Origin: Stenotrophomonas tumulicola
GTDB taxonomy: Bacteria; Pseudomonadota; Gammaproteobacteria; Xanthomonadales; Xanthomonadaceae
Length of the DNA: 64,000 nt
Direction of reading: 5' to 3'
NCBI RefSeq assembly: GCF_014117215.1
Contig: NZ_JACGXS010000002.1
Span: forward strand, 398,290 to 462,289
The position numbers and the translations under genes were made by a program. This document shows positions 34,927 to 43,788 of the stretch, piece by piece. The notes beneath the pieces are model-generated. The model had not been told where the DNA came from. It saw only the letters and a program-made list of their open reading frames with translations, and made no database searches. Each line of letters opens with the position of its first letter. Position 1 is the stretch's first letter.

Positions 34927-35703
34927 ATGACCCCCGCAGAAACACTGCATCGCATCCCGTCCCGGCCCTGGCGCTGGGTTCCGTGGCTGGCGGGATCGCA
35001 GCTGGGGGTAGTGCTGGCGTGGCTGCTGGCGGGCTGGCCCTGGGGGCTGGCGCTGATGCTGGCCAGCCATGCGCTGTTCCTGGTGCCGGTATTCCGGCCC
35101 AACAGCCGGTTCTATGCGCCAGTGCTGGACCGGCTGCCCGCTGCCGGCAAGAGCGTCTGGCTGACCATCGATGATGGCCCCAGTGCGGAGACGCCACAGG
35201 TCCTGGACCTGTTGGACCGGCACCAGGCACGGGCGACCTTTTTCCTGGTGGGGGACCGGGCACTGGCCCGGCCGGAGCTGGTCCGGGAAATCGTCCGCCG
35301 TGGGCATGGGATCGGCAACCACAGCCACAGCCATCCGCAGGCACGTTTCTGGCGGCTGGGACCGGTGGCGATGAGCGAAGAAATCGAATCTGCGCAGCGG
35401 GCCCTGGCTTCCATCACCGGACAGCCGCCGCGCTGGTACCGTTCGGTGGTGGGCATGACCAATCCGTTCGTGGCGCCGGTGCTGCGACGGTTGCAGCTGA
35501 CCCGCGTGGGCTGGAGCGCACGCGGCTACGACGGCGTGGCCTGTGAACCGCAGGTCGTGCTGGCGCGGTTGTTGCCGGGATTAAAGGCGGGCAGCATCGT
35601 GCTGCTGCACGAAGGCGCGGCGCACGGGCGCAACCTGGAGATCATCGAGGGCGTGCTGCAGGCATTGCAGCAACGCGGCCTGCAGGCACGGTTGCCGGAT
35701 TGA
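34927..35703 (+). CDS. Polysaccharide deacetylase family protein (NodB fold), membrane-anchored
   Basis: 258-residue protein with two hydrophobic segments near the N-terminus (residues about 15-55, WLAGSQLGVVLAWLLAGW, then WGLALMLASHALFLVPVF) that probably anchor it in the inner membrane. The catalytic domain shows NodB motif 1 SVWLTIDDGPS, motif 2 GNHSHSHPQARF, WYRSVVGM, and the C-terminal GSIVLLHEG. The family removes acetyl groups from N-acetylated sugars such as peptidoglycan or chitin. The ATG at 34927 is used; one at 34912 in frame is an alternative. Divergent from the Grx4 fusion. Confidence 0.88.
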   Translation: MTPAETLHRIPSRPWRWVPWLAGSQLGVVLAWLLAGWPWGLALMLASHALFLVPVFRPNSRFYAPVLDRLPAAGKSVWLTIDDGPSAETPQVLDLLDRHQARATFFLVGDRALARPELVREIVRRGHGIGNHSHSHPQARFWRLGPVAMSEEIESAQRALASITGQPPRWYRSVVGMTNPFVAPVLRRLQLTRVGWSARGYDGVACEPQVVLARLLPGLKAGSIVLLHEGAAHGRNLEIIEGVLQALQQRGLQARLPD

Positions 35704-35709
35704 AGGCCC

Positions 35710-35731
35710 GCCGAGCGTGGCCCGGCGCTAC
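35710..35731. repeat. GTAG-type palindrome
   Basis: GCCGAGCGTGGCCCGGCGCTAC, one imperfect unit (inner G-A and T-G mismatches), between convergent genes. Confidence 0.65.
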
Positions 35732-35756
35732 GGGAACGAACGCCCGTGCCCCACCA

Positions 35757-36401
35757 TCACGGCCGTTCGGCGACCAGCAACCAACTGTTGAACGGCGTGC
35801 GTCCATGCAGCGGACGGGCTGCCGTTGCCTGCAGTCCCGCAGCACGCAACGCCTCGCGCAGATCCGCTTCCACCGGGTAGTGGTGCGGGCGGGTGCGCAT
35901 CCAGCCGATCCGCCAGGCCAGTCGGTCGCCCAGCCGGGTGATCTGGTCACGCCCGTCCTTGTTGGCCAGCGGCGTACGCAGGATCAGTCGCCCGCCGGGA
36001 GCGACAGCGGCGGCGGCCCTGGCCAGCAGGCGATGCTGCGCGGGCAGGTCCAGGTACTGCAGGACATCCAGCAGGGCGACATGTCCGGCATGCGGTGGGA
36101 GTGGTCCGCGCAGATCGAGCGATTCGAAGCGAACCTGTGCCAGGCGGGAGGTTGCCGCCGCGCATGTCGCCTGCCTGATCTTTGCCGTATCCACGTCCAC
36201 GCCGGTGTAGGCCTGGCCCCGCGCATGCTGGCGCAGCACGTGCGCCAGCAGCCCGAGCCCGCAGCCCAGGTCCAGCACTGGCAGGTGGTCCGTGGGCAGG
36301 GCATCGAGCACGCCGCGGTACAGCGGATCGCCGGTGAGCTTGAAGCGGACGTAATACTGGTTGCGGCGGTTGCCCCAGCGCGAAGCGGGACGGAATGCCA
36401 T
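35757..36401 (-). CDS. Class I SAM-dependent methyltransferase
   Basis: About 214 residues. Motif I VLDLGCGLGLLAHVLR binds SAM; motif II acidic residue lies in YTGVDVDTAKIR, and LLDVLQYLDLPAQHRLL is the family's post-motif region. The N-terminus starts AFRPASRWGNRRNQYYVRFK. The frame is open upstream to a TTG at 36467, 4 bp after the SGNH stop, and neither start has a good ribosome binding site. The substrate is unknown. It is the last gene of a minus-strand operon after an aminotransferase and an SGNH hydrolase. Confidence 0.85.
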   Translation of the reverse strand: MAFRPASRWGNRRNQYYVRFKLTGDPLYRGVLDALPTDHLPVLDLGCGLGLLAHVLRQHARGQAYTGVDVDTAKIRQATCAAATSRLAQVRFESLDLRGPLPPHAGHVALLDVLQYLDLPAQHRLLARAAAAVAPGGRLILRTPLANKDGRDQITRLGDRLAWRIGWMRTRPHHYPVEADLREALRAAGLQATAARPLHGRTPFNSWLLVAERP

Positions 36402-36471
36402 CGCGATCTGGCGGGCCTGCGTGGCAGGCAGGGTAGGTGACGGCCGCGGGGAATCGTGGCCGTGCAACGGG

Positions 36472-37083
36472 TCAGTCCGTTGTCCGCAGCAACCGTTCGG
36501 CCAGCGGCTGCGCGCGCTGGCTCCACAGTGTGTACATCCTTGCCGATGGGTGCAGGCCGTCATCGGCCAGCATCGCTGGCTCGGCGCCGTGCAGGCGGGA
36601 CAGGTCGGTGATGTCGACGAAGGCGATGCCACGGTGGCTGCAGGCATCGCTGGCGGCCGCATTGTAGGCATCCAGTTCGGCAGCAATCCGTGGGCGGTCG
36701 CGGCCTTCGGCATAGGGTGTGACGCCCCAGTCCGGAATGGACAGCACCAGCACACGGGACGTGCGCCCTCCGGCGAAGCCGACCGCGCGCTGCAGCAGGG
36801 CGTCGAACTGCGCGCGGTAGTCATCCACGCTGCGGCCGCGATACTGGTTGTTCACGCCGACCAGCAGGCTGACGAAATCGAACGGTCCCCGTGGTGCCTG
36901 CGCATCGATGCCGGCGTCCAGCTCGTCAGTGGTCCAGCCGGTGGTGGCGATGGTCAGCGGGTCATCCAGCGCGACGTTGCGGTCGCGCAGCGACCTGGCC
37001 AGTTGTTGTGGCCAGCGTCCCGCCACCGGTACACCTTCGCCGATGGTGTAGGAATCCCCCAACGCCAGCCAGGACAATGCCAT
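36472..37083 (-). CDS. SGNH/GDSL hydrolase (esterase)
   Basis: 203-residue esterase with no signal peptide. Block I is ALGDSYTIGEG (nucleophile Ser), block III GVNNQYRG (Asn), and block V DGLHPSARMY (Asp-His), so the catalytic triad is complete. The family cleaves acyl esters or thioesters. Its start is 5 bp from the aminotransferase stop, so the two are cotranscribed. The substrate is unknown. Confidence 0.92.
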   Translation of the reverse strand: MALSWLALGDSYTIGEGVPVAGRWPQQLARSLRDRNVALDDPLTIATTGWTTDELDAGIDAQAPRGPFDFVSLLVGVNNQYRGRSVDDYRAQFDALLQRAVGFAGGRTSRVLVLSIPDWGVTPYAEGRDRPRIAAELDAYNAAASDACSHRGIAFVDITDLSRLHGAEPAMLADDGLHPSARMYTLWSQRAQPLAERLLRTTD

Positions 37084-37088
37084 CGGGG

Positions 37089-38366
37089 TCAGGCCACGGC
37101 CGAGCGGCGCGGTTTCAGCGGCACCACCTTGCGGTTGGCTTCGGCGCGGCGCGCCAGGGCACGGTCGATACGCGAGAAGACATCGCGCATCACCGACGCT
37201 TCCGGCAGCAGGGTGACGCGGAAATGATGGCGGTACGGCACGTTGAAGCTGGAACCGGGAACCACCAGCACGCCTTCCTGGTTCATCAGGTCCAGCGCGA
37301 AATCATGGTCGTCGAAGCCCTTGGCCGCATCGCCGACCACGGCCGGGAAGGCATACAGGGCGCCTGCCGGTGCCACCAGCGAGAGATGCTCGCTGGCCTC
37401 GCAGGTTTCGATCACCGCGCGGCGGGTTTCGTAGAGGCGGCCGCCGGGCGTGCACAGCGGGGTAATGGTGTCGGGTCCGTTGACGGCCGCATCGATGGCG
37501 TACTGGCCTGGCACGTTGGCGCACAGGCGCAGCGCGCTGAGCAGGTCCATCGCGGCGCGGAACTCGCCCAGCCGCGCTGCTTCGCCGGACAGCATCGCCC
37601 AGCCCACGCGCCAGCCACAGGCGCGGTGCACCTTGCTCAGGCCACTGAAGGTGAGGCACGGCTGGTCGCCGGCCAATGGGGCGACCGGCTGGAACCGTGC
37701 ATCGTCGTACAGGATCTGGTCGTAGATCTCATCGACCATCAGCAGCAGGTTGTGCTTGCGCGCGATGGCCACGATGCGCTCCAGCAGCTCGCGCGGGTAG
37801 CTCGCGCCGCTGGGGTTGTTCGGGTTGATCAGCACGATGGCGCGGGTGCGCGAGGACACCAGGGCTTCGATCTCCACCGGATCCGGCTGGAAGCCATTCT
37901 CCGGGGCGCAGCGGTAATACACCGGGCGGCCATCGTTGAGGATGGTGGCGGCTGACCACAGCGGGTAATCCGGCGACGGCACCAGCACTTCATCGCCGGG
38001 GTTGAGCAGGGCGCGCAGGGACAGGTCGATCAGTTCGCTGACGCCGTTGCCGACGAACACCCGGTCCGGGTGCGCATCCGGCGCACCGCGGCGCGCATAG
38101 GCTGCCGCGATGGCTTCGCGTGCGACCGGCAGGCCCTGCTGGTGCGTATATGGGTCGGTGCGGCCCATGTCATCGGCAATGGCACGCTGCAGGTGCTCGG
38201 GCGCCCGGAAACCGAAATTGCCCGGGTTGCCGATGTTGAGCTTGATCAGCTTGTGGCCCTGCGCCTCCAGTTCCCGCGCTCGTCGCGCCAGCTCTCCGCG
38301 GATCTCGTAGCGCACTTCGGAAAGGCGCTCGCGGATGGCCAGGGGCTTGGGCGTGGGAGTGGGCAT
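37089..38366 (-). CDS. alaA: PLP-dependent aminotransferase, AlaA-like
   Basis: 425-residue class I/II aminotransferase close to AlaA, which makes alanine from pyruvate and glutamate. Key blocks are NIGNPGNFGFRAPEHL, YTHQQGLPVAREAIA, NGVSELIDLSLRALLNPGDE, LINPNNPSGASYPRE, DEIYDQILYDD and the PLP lysine in FSGLSKVHRACGWRVGW. The ATG at 38366 is chosen; MPIDGPPA at 38390 is an alternative. It leads an operon with the SGNH hydrolase and the methyltransferase. Substrate assignment is by similarity. Confidence 0.92.
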   Translation of the reverse strand: MPTPTPKPLAIRERLSEVRYEIRGELARRARELEAQGHKLIKLNIGNPGNFGFRAPEHLQRAIADDMGRTDPYTHQQGLPVAREAIAAAYARRGAPDAHPDRVFVGNGVSELIDLSLRALLNPGDEVLVPSPDYPLWSAATILNDGRPVYYRCAPENGFQPDPVEIEALVSSRTRAIVLINPNNPSGASYPRELLERIVAIARKHNLLLMVDEIYDQILYDDARFQPVAPLAGDQPCLTFSGLSKVHRACGWRVGWAMLSGEAARLGEFRAAMDLLSALRLCANVPGQYAIDAAVNGPDTITPLCTPGGRLYETRRAVIETCEASEHLSLVAPAGALYAFPAVVGDAAKGFDDHDFALDLMNQEGVLVVPGSSFNVPYRHHFRVTLLPEASVMRDVFSRIDRALARRAEANRKVVPLKPRRSAVA

Positions 38367-38477
38367 GGCAGGCGGGCCGTCGATGGGCATGGAAGGCCCA
38401 TGGTAGCTGAATTGCTGCAATGCATGGCAAGCCATGCCGCCGCCGCCGTGCCCTGCCGGACGCCCCATCCCGGTAGA

Positions 38478-39584
38478 ATGCCGACGATGACCGATACCCC
38501 CGATTACCCCGCGCTGCAGACCATCGGCTGGCCGTGGCCAGGCGCTCCGCTGCAGGCCGACCAGGCCGATTGGCACGCCGCCATGTCCGCCCATCCGCAG
38601 GCGCGTCCGGCGCGGGTGATCGAACAGCACCGCACGCACTATGTGGTGGCGGATGGGCCGGATGCGTCGATCAAGGCCGAATCCCTGCCGGAATGGCAGC
38701 GTCCCCGCTTCCCCAGCCACGAACGGCCGGCGGTGGGGGACTGGGTGCTGCTCGACGGCATCCGCATCGTCGCACTGCTGCCCCGACGTACCTCGATCAA
38801 ACGCGGCGCGGCTGGCGAGCATTACCACCAGCAGGTCATCGCGGCCAACGTCGATACCGTGTTCATCGTCTGTGGGCTGGATGCGGACTTCAACCCGCGC
38901 CGCATCGAACGTTATCTGCTGCTGGTCGGTGGCGGTGGCGCTGAACCGGTGGTGGTGCTGACCAAGGCCGACCAGACCGACTACACCGATGATGCGCTGG
39001 CGGTGCTGGAGGAGCTGAAAGTGCAGGGCATCGCGCTGCGTGCGGTGAACGGACTGGATCCGGACAGCGTGGCGACCCTGCATCCCTGGCTGCACGCAGG
39101 CCGCACGGTGGTGCTGGTGGGGTCCTCTGGCGCGGGCAAGTCCACGTTGACCAATACGCTGTTGGGCGAACAGCGGATGAAGACCAATGCAGTGCGTTCG
39201 AATGATTCGCGAGGCCGGCATACCACCACGCACCGCGCGTTGATGCCGTTGCCGATGGGGGCCTGCCTGATCGACACGCCCGGCATGCGCGAGCTGAAAC
39301 CGACCGGCGAGGAGACGCTGGCCGAGGGCGGCTTTGCCGATATCGAGGCGTTGGCCGCGCAATGCCGCTTCCGCAATTGCCTGCACCAGCAGGAGCCCGG
39401 ATGCGCGGTGCGTGCCGCCATCGATGAAGGCGAGATCGAAGAAACCCGTGTACTGAACTACTTCAAGCTGAAGGAAGAAGTAGCGGCTGCCGCGGCGAAA
39501 CTGGCGATCCGCCAGGCCGAGACCGCGCAGGAGCGCCGCACGGCGGCGCGGCGCGGCGCAGGCAAGCCACGCCGGTCCCCGTAG
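38478..39584 (+). CDS. rsgA: Small ribosomal subunit biogenesis GTPase RsgA
   Basis: Circularly permuted GTPase that tests maturation of the 30S subunit. An OB domain (residues about 40-110) is followed by G4 LTKAD, G5, then the P-loop GSSGAGKSTL, the switch region SRGRHTTTHR, G3 DTPGMRELKP, and the C-terminal zinc cluster CRFRNCLHQQEPGC. That order is diagnostic. Basic, Arg-rich C-terminus. Two possible ATGs, 38478 and 38487, differ by three residues. The length is normal (about 368 residues). Confidence 0.97.
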   Translation: MPTMTDTPDYPALQTIGWPWPGAPLQADQADWHAAMSAHPQARPARVIEQHRTHYVVADGPDASIKAESLPEWQRPRFPSHERPAVGDWVLLDGIRIVALLPRRTSIKRGAAGEHYHQQVIAANVDTVFIVCGLDADFNPRRIERYLLLVGGGGAEPVVVLTKADQTDYTDDALAVLEELKVQGIALRAVNGLDPDSVATLHPWLHAGRTVVLVGSSGAGKSTLTNTLLGEQRMKTNAVRSNDSRGRHTTTHRALMPLPMGACLIDTPGMRELKPTGEETLAEGGFADIEALAAQCRFRNCLHQQEPGCAVRAAIDEGEIEETRVLNYFKLKEEVAAAAAKLAIRQAETAQERRTAARRGAGKPRRSP

Positions 39585-39587
39585 CGC

Positions 39588-39635
39588 GTAGCGCCGAGCC
39601 ATGCTCGGCGGCCTTCCGTCTGGCCTGGCGCTACC
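39588..39635. repeat. GTAG-type palindromes behind rsgA
   Basis: One full unit, GTAGCGCCGAGCCATGCTCGGCG, followed by a truncated facing copy near 39613-39635 ending GGCGCTACC. Confidence 0.75.
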
Positions 39636-39662
39636 CGACTGCGGTGGCGGTATAGTCCGCCC

Positions 39663-40916
39663 ATGGACCCGGCAACGACACTGGATCGTGAGGTGGCCCA
39701 CCATGCCGCGTTGGATGCGCGCCTGGTCGCGGCCGTCGGTGGCATCCGCCTGCTGGGCCTGACCAGTTGGCCAGCGGCCGTGCAGCCGCCGTTCCTGGAA
39801 AGCGTGGCTCGTGGCCAACCGCGGCTGCCACAGGTCGATTACCCGAAACTGGATTTCAGCGACGAACGGCGTGCACTGGCTGCCTTGGCCGCCGAGTGCG
39901 ACACCGACCACCCGTTGGGACACTACGTGCGGCAATCCGCGCAGAGCTGGGACGTGGCCGCGCGGTTGCTGGAAAACCTGGGCACGGCCGAGGTCGATGC
40001 CTGTTCGGTGCAGTTGTTCGGCTCGCCCGAACAACCCTTGCCTGGCAGCGGTCCAAGCACGCGCGAGGCCGCACGCCATTTCATCCAGATCGCCACCGAG
40101 CTGGACCATGAGCTGCTGGCGCCGGAAGAGCAGGTGCCGGTATCGGCTACTGCCCTGCAATTGCAGCTGCAGGGCGACCTGGATGCCTTCTTCGATTCGC
40201 GCATCATCCAGGTGCAGCTGGATCCGGACCTGGTGTCCAAGGCGGCGGCCGGCCCGACCCGCATCCGCCTGCGCACCAGTGCCCGGTTCAGCGCTTACGA
40301 CCGTGCGCAGCTGTTCCACCATGAAGCGCTGGTACATTCCCTGACTGCCCTCAATGGCCGCCGACAGAGCGTCCTGCCCAGCCTGGCGCTGTCGTCGCCG
40401 CGGGTGACGGCTACCCAGGAAGGGCTGGCGACGTTCGCCGAGCAGATCACCGGCAGCATCGACATCGAGCGCTTGAAGCGCATCAGCCTGCGTACCGAAG
40501 CGATTGCCATGGCTCGGGAGGGAGCGGACTTCATCGAGGTATTCCGCTACTTCTGTGCCGCCGGGCAGAATCCGGAAGAGAGCTTCGCTTCCGCGCAGCG
40601 GGTGTTCCGTGGCGTGCCCCCTGTGGGTGGGCTGGCCTTCACCAAGGACACGGTGTACCTGCGTGGGCTGGTGTCGGTGCATACCTTCTTCCGCCATATG
40701 CTGGCAGAGGACCGGTTGCAGGTATGCCGGTGGCTGTTCGCCGGCAAGATGAGCCTGGCCGATGCGATCGCCTTCGCGCCGCTGTTCGAGGCAGGCACCC
40801 TGCAACCGCCGCGCTGGTTGCCGCACTGGGTAAGCCGGGCCAACGGACTGGCGGGCATGCTGGCGTTTTCGTTGTTCGCCAACCGGATACGGATGGATCA
40901 GTTGGCGCCGGAGTGA
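39663..40916 (+). CDS. DUF1704 metallopeptidase-like protein (QEGLA motif)
   Basis: 417-residue protein of a family named for the QEGLA motif, first noticed near flavohaemoglobin genes. The putative zinc site is HHEALVHSLTALNG (HExxxH) followed by the Glu in TATQEGLATFAEQ. An N-terminal region (about 1-120) precedes a helical catalytic domain. The eukaryotic branch includes tubulin tyrosine carboxypeptidases of the MATCAP type, so a carboxypeptidase activity is plausible here; the target is unknown. No signal peptide is seen. It follows rsgA after about 80 bp and a GTAG repeat. Confidence 0.88.
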   Translation: MDPATTLDREVAHHAALDARLVAAVGGIRLLGLTSWPAAVQPPFLESVARGQPRLPQVDYPKLDFSDERRALAALAAECDTDHPLGHYVRQSAQSWDVAARLLENLGTAEVDACSVQLFGSPEQPLPGSGPSTREAARHFIQIATELDHELLAPEEQVPVSATALQLQLQGDLDAFFDSRIIQVQLDPDLVSKAAAGPTRIRLRTSARFSAYDRAQLFHHEALVHSLTALNGRRQSVLPSLALSSPRVTATQEGLATFAEQITGSIDIERLKRISLRTEAIAMAREGADFIEVFRYFCAAGQNPEESFASAQRVFRGVPPVGGLAFTKDTVYLRGLVSVHTFFRHMLAEDRLQVCRWLFAGKMSLADAIAFAPLFEAGTLQPPRWLPHWVSRANGLAGMLAFSLFANRIRMDQLAPE

Positions 40917-41232
40917 AATGCGTTGGCGGGATGATGCGCTGGCGCCTCGATTGATATCGCTGGGCGGCGGTGGGGCACCCTGGCCAGGACACGCCGTAAA
41001 CCCATCCATGAAGTGACCGCCTGAAGTTGGACAGGTGGGGAATCAGGCGGCCAACCCACCCCGCCCCACCTTCGACAGGTCCACGTGGCGTCGCGTAGCG
41101 CCGGGCCATGCCCGGCGGAATGGGGTGGGATGGGTAGAGCCGGGCAATGCCCAGCTCTTTGCTTTTGCTCTTGCCTTCCATTGCCACCGCGCCCCGCTGC
41201 GTTACTGATACGCCGCAGCGCCCGCTTCTGAC
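40917..41232. other. Gene-free region between convergent genes
   Basis: 316 bp with no coding potential on either strand. It holds a GTAG-type palindrome at 41095-41118 and a partial one near 41134-41157; I see no tRNA, terminator with a T-run, or transposase remnant. Confidence 0.7.
41095..41118. repeat. GTAG-type palindrome
   Basis: GTAGCGCCGGGCCATGCCCGGCGG, followed by a weaker GTAGAGCCGGGCAATGCCCAGCTC-like unit. Confidence 0.75.
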
Positions 41233-43557
41233 TTAGAACTCCGCTGCCACCGTCATGAACACCTGCCGTGGCGCGCTGGCGTGGATGGCATAACGCGTTC
41301 CGGTCGGGTCGGTAGGGGCGAACGAACTCAGCTGGCCGGCATAGCGCTTGTTGGCCAGGTTGGTGGCGTTGAGCGATACCTTCAGGTCGCGCAGGCCCAT
41401 GCCCGGCCCGAACGAATACCCCATGCCGGCATCGAAGGTGGTCACGCCCGCTACGGACTGGTCGTTGGTGTAGGTGTAGTAGCGCTTGCCGGTGTACTTC
41501 GCGCGCAGGCTGGCGAAGAAGCCATCGCGGCTCCAGCTGAGTTCGCTCGAGGCCATCCGCTGTGGCGTGTCCACGGTGATCTTTCCGGCCACCGGCACGA
41601 TCTCGCCAGCAGAGGTGTAATCATCCTCGTAGGTGGTCTTGTTCCAGGACAACGCGTTGTACCACTGCAACCCGTCCATCGGCTTGAGGATGAAGGTCAG
41701 CTCCGCGCCACGGCTCTTGACCGACCCGACGTTGATGAAGCGGGTGATGCATTCCGGGCGGGTACCGACTTCGATGCTGGTGCAGGGGTTGAGCGACAAC
41801 AGACGGTTGTCGAACAGCACGTGGTACGCCGCCAGCGAGGCCTGGTATTTCTCGCCGAAACGGCGGAAACCCGCCTCGAAGGTGCGCGACTTCTCCGGCT
41901 CCAGGTCATCCACGCTGGCCGCGAAGGATTCGGGCGACACCTGCAGCGGGCCGCCGCTGCCGCCGCCGACGAACGCAGCGATGTTCTCTGCATAGGAGGC
42001 GAACACTTCCTGGTCCGGCGTGAGCTTGAAACTTATGCCACCCTGCGGCAGCACCGATTCCTTCGCTGTCAGCGTGCCCGAGGCATAGCTGGATTCGGTA
42101 CCCGGCTTGGCCCGGGCGGTCATCCGTGTGTTCGGGTTCTTGACGCCGATGTCCACGGTCATCCGTCCGTCAAGGAAGCGCATGCGGTCCTGGACGTAGA
42201 ACTGGCGCGTGCGGATGTCGAAGTCCTGGTCGAACAGGCGGCGATCCGGATGGTTGAGGTAAGTGTCGTCCAGGAATGGGCCGTCGATGTAATAGAAGTT
42301 GCGCTCTACGTTGTGGTCGTTCTTTTCGTACCACAGGCCGGCTTCCAGCTCATGGATGCCCACGCTCCAGGTCAGTGCGGCGGTCAGGCCCTGGCGGTTG
42401 ATGGTGTAGTTGGTGCTGCGGATGGAGATCGGGATCTCGCGGTCGGTACCCGGATGCGACGGCTGGCCCGGCGCCCACCAATGGCCCTGTCCGCGGTTAT
42501 CGTGGTGGTAGGCCAGCAGTTTCAGGCCGCCGTTGTCGCCCAGCTTCAGGTCGGCGTCCAGCGAGTACAGGTTGTCATCGCGCAGCGCGCGGCTCTGATA
42601 GTACGCATCATCGATGCTGTCGACGCCACCGCTGAACGCACAGCGTTGCGGGTCAAGGGTGGCCGGCGCGCAGTAGGCTGCCGCCAGCGCACGATCCCAG
42701 TCCGGTGCATAGATATTCCAGTCATAGCCCAGTCCACGTTCCAGCATGTTCCTGGACAGATAGGCATAGTTCGCCTGGCTGGCGCGCGAGGTAGCGGCGA
42801 ACGCGCCGAACCGATGGTCGCCTACCTGCCATGCCGCCTTGGCGTTGAACTGGCGGGTGGTCTGGTTCTGGTACGGCGCTGCCCACATGTCCGCGTCCTG
42901 GTGCACGCCGGAGACATAGGCAGAGAAGTCGTTGATGTCGCCGGTGTCCACGCGCAGGTAACCACGCCGCTGGTTGTCGTCGCCGACCGTGACGCTGGCA
43001 CGGCCGCCGGATTCGGTGGAGGGGTCCATCGAGAAATACTGGATCGCGCCGCCAAGGTTGCTGGTGGACGCCACGCCCAGCGAGCCGATGCCCTGCGACA
43101 ATTCAGCACCAGCGAGGTTTTCGGCGATCAGTGCCCGCGCGATGCTCAGGCCGTTGTAGTTGCCATAGCTGTTGTCGCCCAGCGGAATGCCATCGAGCGT
43201 ATAGCCGAGCCGGCTCTTGTCGAAGCCGCGCAGGCTGATGGTCTGCGATTCTTCGTTGGCGCCAAAGGCATCGTTGGACTGCACCGACACACCCGGCAGG
43301 CGGTCGAGGATTTTCTGGCCGCTGGTACCGGGCGGCAACACCTCCTTGTCTGCCGCGGTGATGCGCTGGACCTGGCGGGTTTCGCCCTGGCCGATGACCG
43401 AAACGGCATCCAGCGTCCGTGCATCCAGCGTGGCATCGGCGGAGGAAGCGGCTTCCGTGGCAACGTCATCGTTGCTGGAAGCGTTGGCGTTGGCGGTGCA
43501 TAGCGCAATCGCCATGGCGATCGTCAGGGGTCGGGTCTGCATGTCGGTCCGTTGCAT
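41233..43557 (-). CDS. TonB-dependent outer-membrane receptor, substrate unknown
   Basis: 774-residue receptor. The signal peptide (about residues 6-26, RPLTIAMAIALCTANANA) leads to a TonB-box-like TLDAVSVIGQGETR, plug motifs ILDRLPGVSVQSNDAFG, ISLRGFDKSRLGYTLDGIPL and ELSQGIGSLGVASTSNLGGA, then a 22-strand barrel ending TVAAEF. It differs from the siderophore receptor at the left edge: no Fur box, and longer extracellular loops with Cys pairs (AAAYCAPATLDPQRCAF, NPCTSIEVGTRPECI). The start is either 43557 or the ATG at 43542. No transporter or regulator is adjacent, so the ligand (metal chelate, vitamin or oligosaccharide) is open. Confidence 0.9.
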   Translation of the reverse strand: MQRTDMQTRPLTIAMAIALCTANANASSNDDVATEAASSADATLDARTLDAVSVIGQGETRQVQRITAADKEVLPPGTSGQKILDRLPGVSVQSNDAFGANEESQTISLRGFDKSRLGYTLDGIPLGDNSYGNYNGLSIARALIAENLAGAELSQGIGSLGVASTSNLGGAIQYFSMDPSTESGGRASVTVGDDNQRRGYLRVDTGDINDFSAYVSGVHQDADMWAAPYQNQTTRQFNAKAAWQVGDHRFGAFAATSRASQANYAYLSRNMLERGLGYDWNIYAPDWDRALAAAYCAPATLDPQRCAFSGGVDSIDDAYYQSRALRDDNLYSLDADLKLGDNGGLKLLAYHHDNRGQGHWWAPGQPSHPGTDREIPISIRSTNYTINRQGLTAALTWSVGIHELEAGLWYEKNDHNVERNFYYIDGPFLDDTYLNHPDRRLFDQDFDIRTRQFYVQDRMRFLDGRMTVDIGVKNPNTRMTARAKPGTESSYASGTLTAKESVLPQGGISFKLTPDQEVFASYAENIAAFVGGGSGGPLQVSPESFAASVDDLEPEKSRTFEAGFRRFGEKYQASLAAYHVLFDNRLLSLNPCTSIEVGTRPECITRFINVGSVKSRGAELTFILKPMDGLQWYNALSWNKTTYEDDYTSAGEIVPVAGKITVDTPQRMASSELSWSRDGFFASLRAKYTGKRYYTYTNDQSVAGVTTFDAGMGYSFGPGMGLRDLKVSLNATNLANKRYAGQLSSFAPTDPTGTRYAIHASAPRQVFMTVAAEF

Positions 43558-43669
43558 GGGGGAGGGCCTGCGTACTGCAGGTCGCTGACCACTGTGCGGA
43601 ACGGAAATGACGACTTTTTGACGTTGCTGCAGTGCGCACGCTGAAATGAGACATGCATCAACTGGAGGG

Positions 43670-43769
43670 GTAGTGACGGGCCATGCCCGTCACGGGAAAG
43701 CAGCGGGGCATGGCCCCGCTCTACCGGGGGTGGTGACGGTACCGGGTAGTGACGGGCCATGCCCGTCAC
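43670..43769. repeat. Three GTAG-type palindromes
   Basis: 43670-43693 (GTAGTGACGGGC-CATGCCCGTCAC), 43702-43724 (CGGGGCATGGCCCCG-type, opposite orientation) and 43746-43769 (same as the first), between the receptor start and the reductase stop. Confidence 0.8.
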
Positions 43770-43788
43770 AGGACGCAGCGGGCCCGCA

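Noticed and set aside
34868..35344. N-terminal extension of the glutaredoxin fusion
   Set aside because: Low-complexity Pro/Ala/Gly sequence opposite a real deacetylase gene; the family starts at MSLDPAL.
41281..43503. 740-codon open frame opposite the TonB receptor
   Set aside because: Antisense shadow with no signal peptide or recognisable domain; the receptor on the other strand is clear.
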